From: an uncultured Muribaculaceae bacterium
Lineage (GTDB): Bacteria; Bacteroidota; Bacteroidia; Bacteroidales; Muribaculaceae
Reading direction: 5' to 3'
NCBI GenBank assembly: GCA_910584545.1
Contig: CAJUBC010000033.1
Coordinates: 1 to 25,538, forward strand
Length of the DNA: 25,538 nucleotides
Shown here: positions 23,891-25,538 of the stretch, in pieces
Numbering within the stretch: the first letter of the stretch is position 1
How the letters are laid out: each line of letters opens with the position of its first letter
Notes under the pieces: model-generated
Told to the model about the DNA's origin: nothing
Databases searched by the model: none
Seen by the model: the letters and a program-made list of their open reading frames with translations, nothing else
Translations under genes and position numbers: made by a program

Positions 23891-25347
23891 CATTCCGCAA
23901 GATATACAGTATAGCCCGCGCCGTGGCACTCGCCGCGCTCTTCCTGCTGCCGGTTCCCTGTTCCGCCGGAGCAGCCGAACCGGTCGCCGCCCCTGCGCGC
24001 CAGCCGCGCAAGAACTGTACCCATACCTACGTCTTCCGCAACGACAGAAGTATCCACCGGCTCGACCCCGACGCGCCGGTGGGCCACACCAACCTCTTTC
24101 TTGATGTCAACATGCTGGCCATGGAGAACGGCGACTCTGTACGGATTCCGCTGGAGACGGTCGACTCGGTGGTGTTCCGCACCGAGGATGTGCCCTGGAT
24201 CTGGATAGACCTTCCCGAAAATCCCGACATGGAGCAGCTTGTAGAGAAGGACAAGTATCTCAAGGGATTCATCACGCTCAAGGGAAACGGTTATGTGGAT
24301 GACTTCGGACCGTGGCCAATGAACATCAAGGGGCGCGGCAACTCCACGTGGGACGCGCCCAAGAAGCCCTACCGCGTGAAATTCGACCGGAAGGTGGCCA
24401 TGGGCGGTTTCCCGAAGATGAAGAACTACGTCTTCCTCGCCAACTATTATGACGGAACGGCGGTGAAGAACGAGCTCGCGCTGTGGCTCGCGCGGCGCAT
24501 CGGCGTGCGCTTTCCCAACCACACGCTCCCCTGCGAGCTCTGGTTCAACGGGCATTACAAGGGCCTCTATCAGATAACCGAGAAGATAGGCATCAGTGGC
24601 GCGTCGGTCGACATCGACGAGGAGACCGGTATGCTGTTCGAGTTATCCACCGAGTTTGACGAGCCATATCAGTTCCGGTCGGCGGTCTACGACCTGCCGG
24701 TGATGGTGAAGGATCCTGACTTAGCGGAGATATGCGGGGAGAATCCCGGCCTCGGCACGCCGGAGGAATACCTTGAGAGATGGCAGGCCGACTGGAACCG
24801 CGCCGAGAGTCTCGTGGCCGAAGGCCGCGCCTTCGAGGCGTTCGACCTCGACAGCTTCGTCGACTATTTCCTGCTCTACAACGTGATGGGCAACCGCGAG
24901 ATAGGGTGGCCTAAGAGCCTCTATATCCACAAGCGGACGATAGGGGAGGAGTGCAGATATGAGTTCGGTCCGGCATGGGATTTCGACATCTGCATGAACA
25001 CCAAGCAGGTGTTCGGCGATTACGTGGTGATCAAGGAGCCGGACCTGCCGATGTGGCTCAACCCGATGTTCGAGGTCCTTGTGGAATACGACGAGTTCCG
25101 TCGGGCCTACCGCAAGAAAGTGGAATGGTTTGTCGAGGAGGTATATCCGGAGATGGTGGCCTACCTTGACTCGTTCACCGGCTTCATAGAGCCGGCGGCC
25201 CGGCTCAACGGTCCGCTGTGGCCCGGCCACAAGAACTGGGTGATGGTCGACGACACGCGCGACATCCGCGACAACGTGGCCGAGATCAAGGAATGGCTCG
25301 CCCTCCGCGTCCCCTACCTCCTGACCGAATACCTCCCCGCCGAGTGA
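23887..25347 (+). CDS. CotH kinase family protein, exported
   Basis: The protein has 486 residues. The signal peptide ends near CSAGAA (about 25-30). Residues 65-101 repeat the small beta module seen in the upstream protein (DSVRIPLETVDSVVFRTED). The CotH domain follows: KGRGNSTWD (148-156), KKPYRVKFD (159-167), YVFLANYYDG (181-190), KNELALWLAR (194-203), NGHYKGLYQITEKI (221-234), and the metal-binding PAWDFDI (362-368) with Asp365 and Asp367. CotH proteins are atypical protein kinases in spore coats; Bacteroidetes carry many exported versions whose substrate is unknown. The key Asp and basic residues are kept. It is the last gene of the cluster and is followed by REP-like palindromes. Confidence 0.88.
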   Translation: MTFRKIYSIARAVALAALFLLPVPCSAGAAEPVAAPARQPRKNCTHTYVFRNDRSIHRLDPDAPVGHTNLFLDVNMLAMENGDSVRIPLETVDSVVFRTEDVPWIWIDLPENPDMEQLVEKDKYLKGFITLKGNGYVDDFGPWPMNIKGRGNSTWDAPKKPYRVKFDRKVAMGGFPKMKNYVFLANYYDGTAVKNELALWLARRIGVRFPNHTLPCELWFNGHYKGLYQITEKIGISGASVDIDEETGMLFELSTEFDEPYQFRSAVYDLPVMVKDPDLAEICGENPGLGTPEEYLERWQADWNRAESLVAEGRAFEAFDLDSFVDYFLLYNVMGNREIGWPKSLYIHKRTIGEECRYEFGPAWDFDICMNTKQVFGDYVVIKEPDLPMWLNPMFEVLVEYDEFRRAYRKKVEWFVEEVYPEMVAYLDSFTGFIEPAARLNGPLWPGHKNWVMVDDTRDIRDNVAEIKEWLALRVPYLLTEYLPAE

Positions 25348-25360
25348 TTTTGACATTAAT

Positions 25361-25531
25361 TCCAGTCGTTGTCCAGTCGTCCAGTCGTTGTCCAGTCGTT
25401 GTGGGTTTGTAACCCACAACCAGATAAAGTCCACCCGACCTGCGGGTTACAAACCCGCAGTGACTAAGGAAGGTGCGCGGTCGCACCTCGGGGAGGTGCG
25501 TTCCAGTCGTTGTGGGTTTGTAACCCACAAC
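25361..25531. repeat. REP-like palindrome cluster with CCAGTCGTTGT direct repeats
   Basis: Four direct copies of TCCAGTCGTTG or a shortened form (starting 25361, 25372, 25380 and 25391) lead into a perfect palindrome GTTGTGGGTT-TGT-AACCCACAAC (25398-25420). A related palindrome CTGCGGGTT-ACA-AACCCGCAG follows (25440-25460), then AGGTGCG-CGGT-CGCACCT (25471-25488). A second TTCCAGTCGTTGTGGG unit repeats the first palindrome exactly (25509-25531). These are extragenic palindromes of the REP type. The first could also act in transcript ending after the CotH gene, although no T-run follows. Confidence 0.8.
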
Positions 25532-25538
25532 AACATAG

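Overview
The window looks like a chromosomal segment from a Bacteroidales gut-type bacterium, possibly Muribaculaceae. The order-level call is firm because many genes carry the Bacteroidetes promoter pattern (TTG or TTTG, 19-21 nt, then TAnnTTTG), Shine-Dalgarno sites are weak, and the families fit (TonB-dependent receptor, CotH-type and CarboxypepD_reg-type exported proteins, RhuM, HicAB). The family-level guess is weaker.

Left part (1-10.5 kb): a hicAB toxin-antitoxin pair with a palindrome inside its promoter, then a graveyard (an AraC regulator cut off beside hicB and carrying a nonsense codon, and an aldo/keto reductase remnant). Next comes a TetR-controlled block: a promoter with a multi-half-site operator, a very large CoA-dehydratase-activase-like gene broken by one frameshift, its probable TetR regulator, and a TonB-dependent receptor ending at a strong terminator. 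Facing it is a DXS-like gene with an internal deletion that removes the region of the catalytic Glu.

Middle part (10.5-18.8 kb): a visibly more AT-rich accessory or defence island, all protein genes on the minus strand. It holds a tightly overlapping three-gene operon (DUF4417-type protein, His-containing small protein, unknown small protein), an XRE-ImmA/IrrE regulator-protease with a putative PIN-like partner, and a complete type III restriction-modification pair (mod, res). Between the three-gene operon and the PIN-like gene lies a plus-strand promoter followed about 90 nt later by a strong intrinsic terminator with no gene between them, so it is a candidate small RNA. A 58-nt long hairpin follows the operon's last stop. 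This operon with its two RNA structures is the best candidate for an undescribed system.

Right part (18.8-25.5 kb): an AraC 3' remnant, an exported CarboxypepD_reg-like protein, and a RhuM-family gene with a PLD-like C-terminus preceded by a duplicated piece of its own 3' end. Next is tRNA-Ser(UGA), whose 3' half, trailer and terminator have been tandemly copied three times at a 165-bp period. A probable surface or periplasmic cluster follows (TlpA-like lipoprotein, exported protein with a sorting-like C-terminus, CotH-family protein). The window ends in a cluster of REP-like palindromes.

All function calls come from reading motifs by eye; no database search was run.
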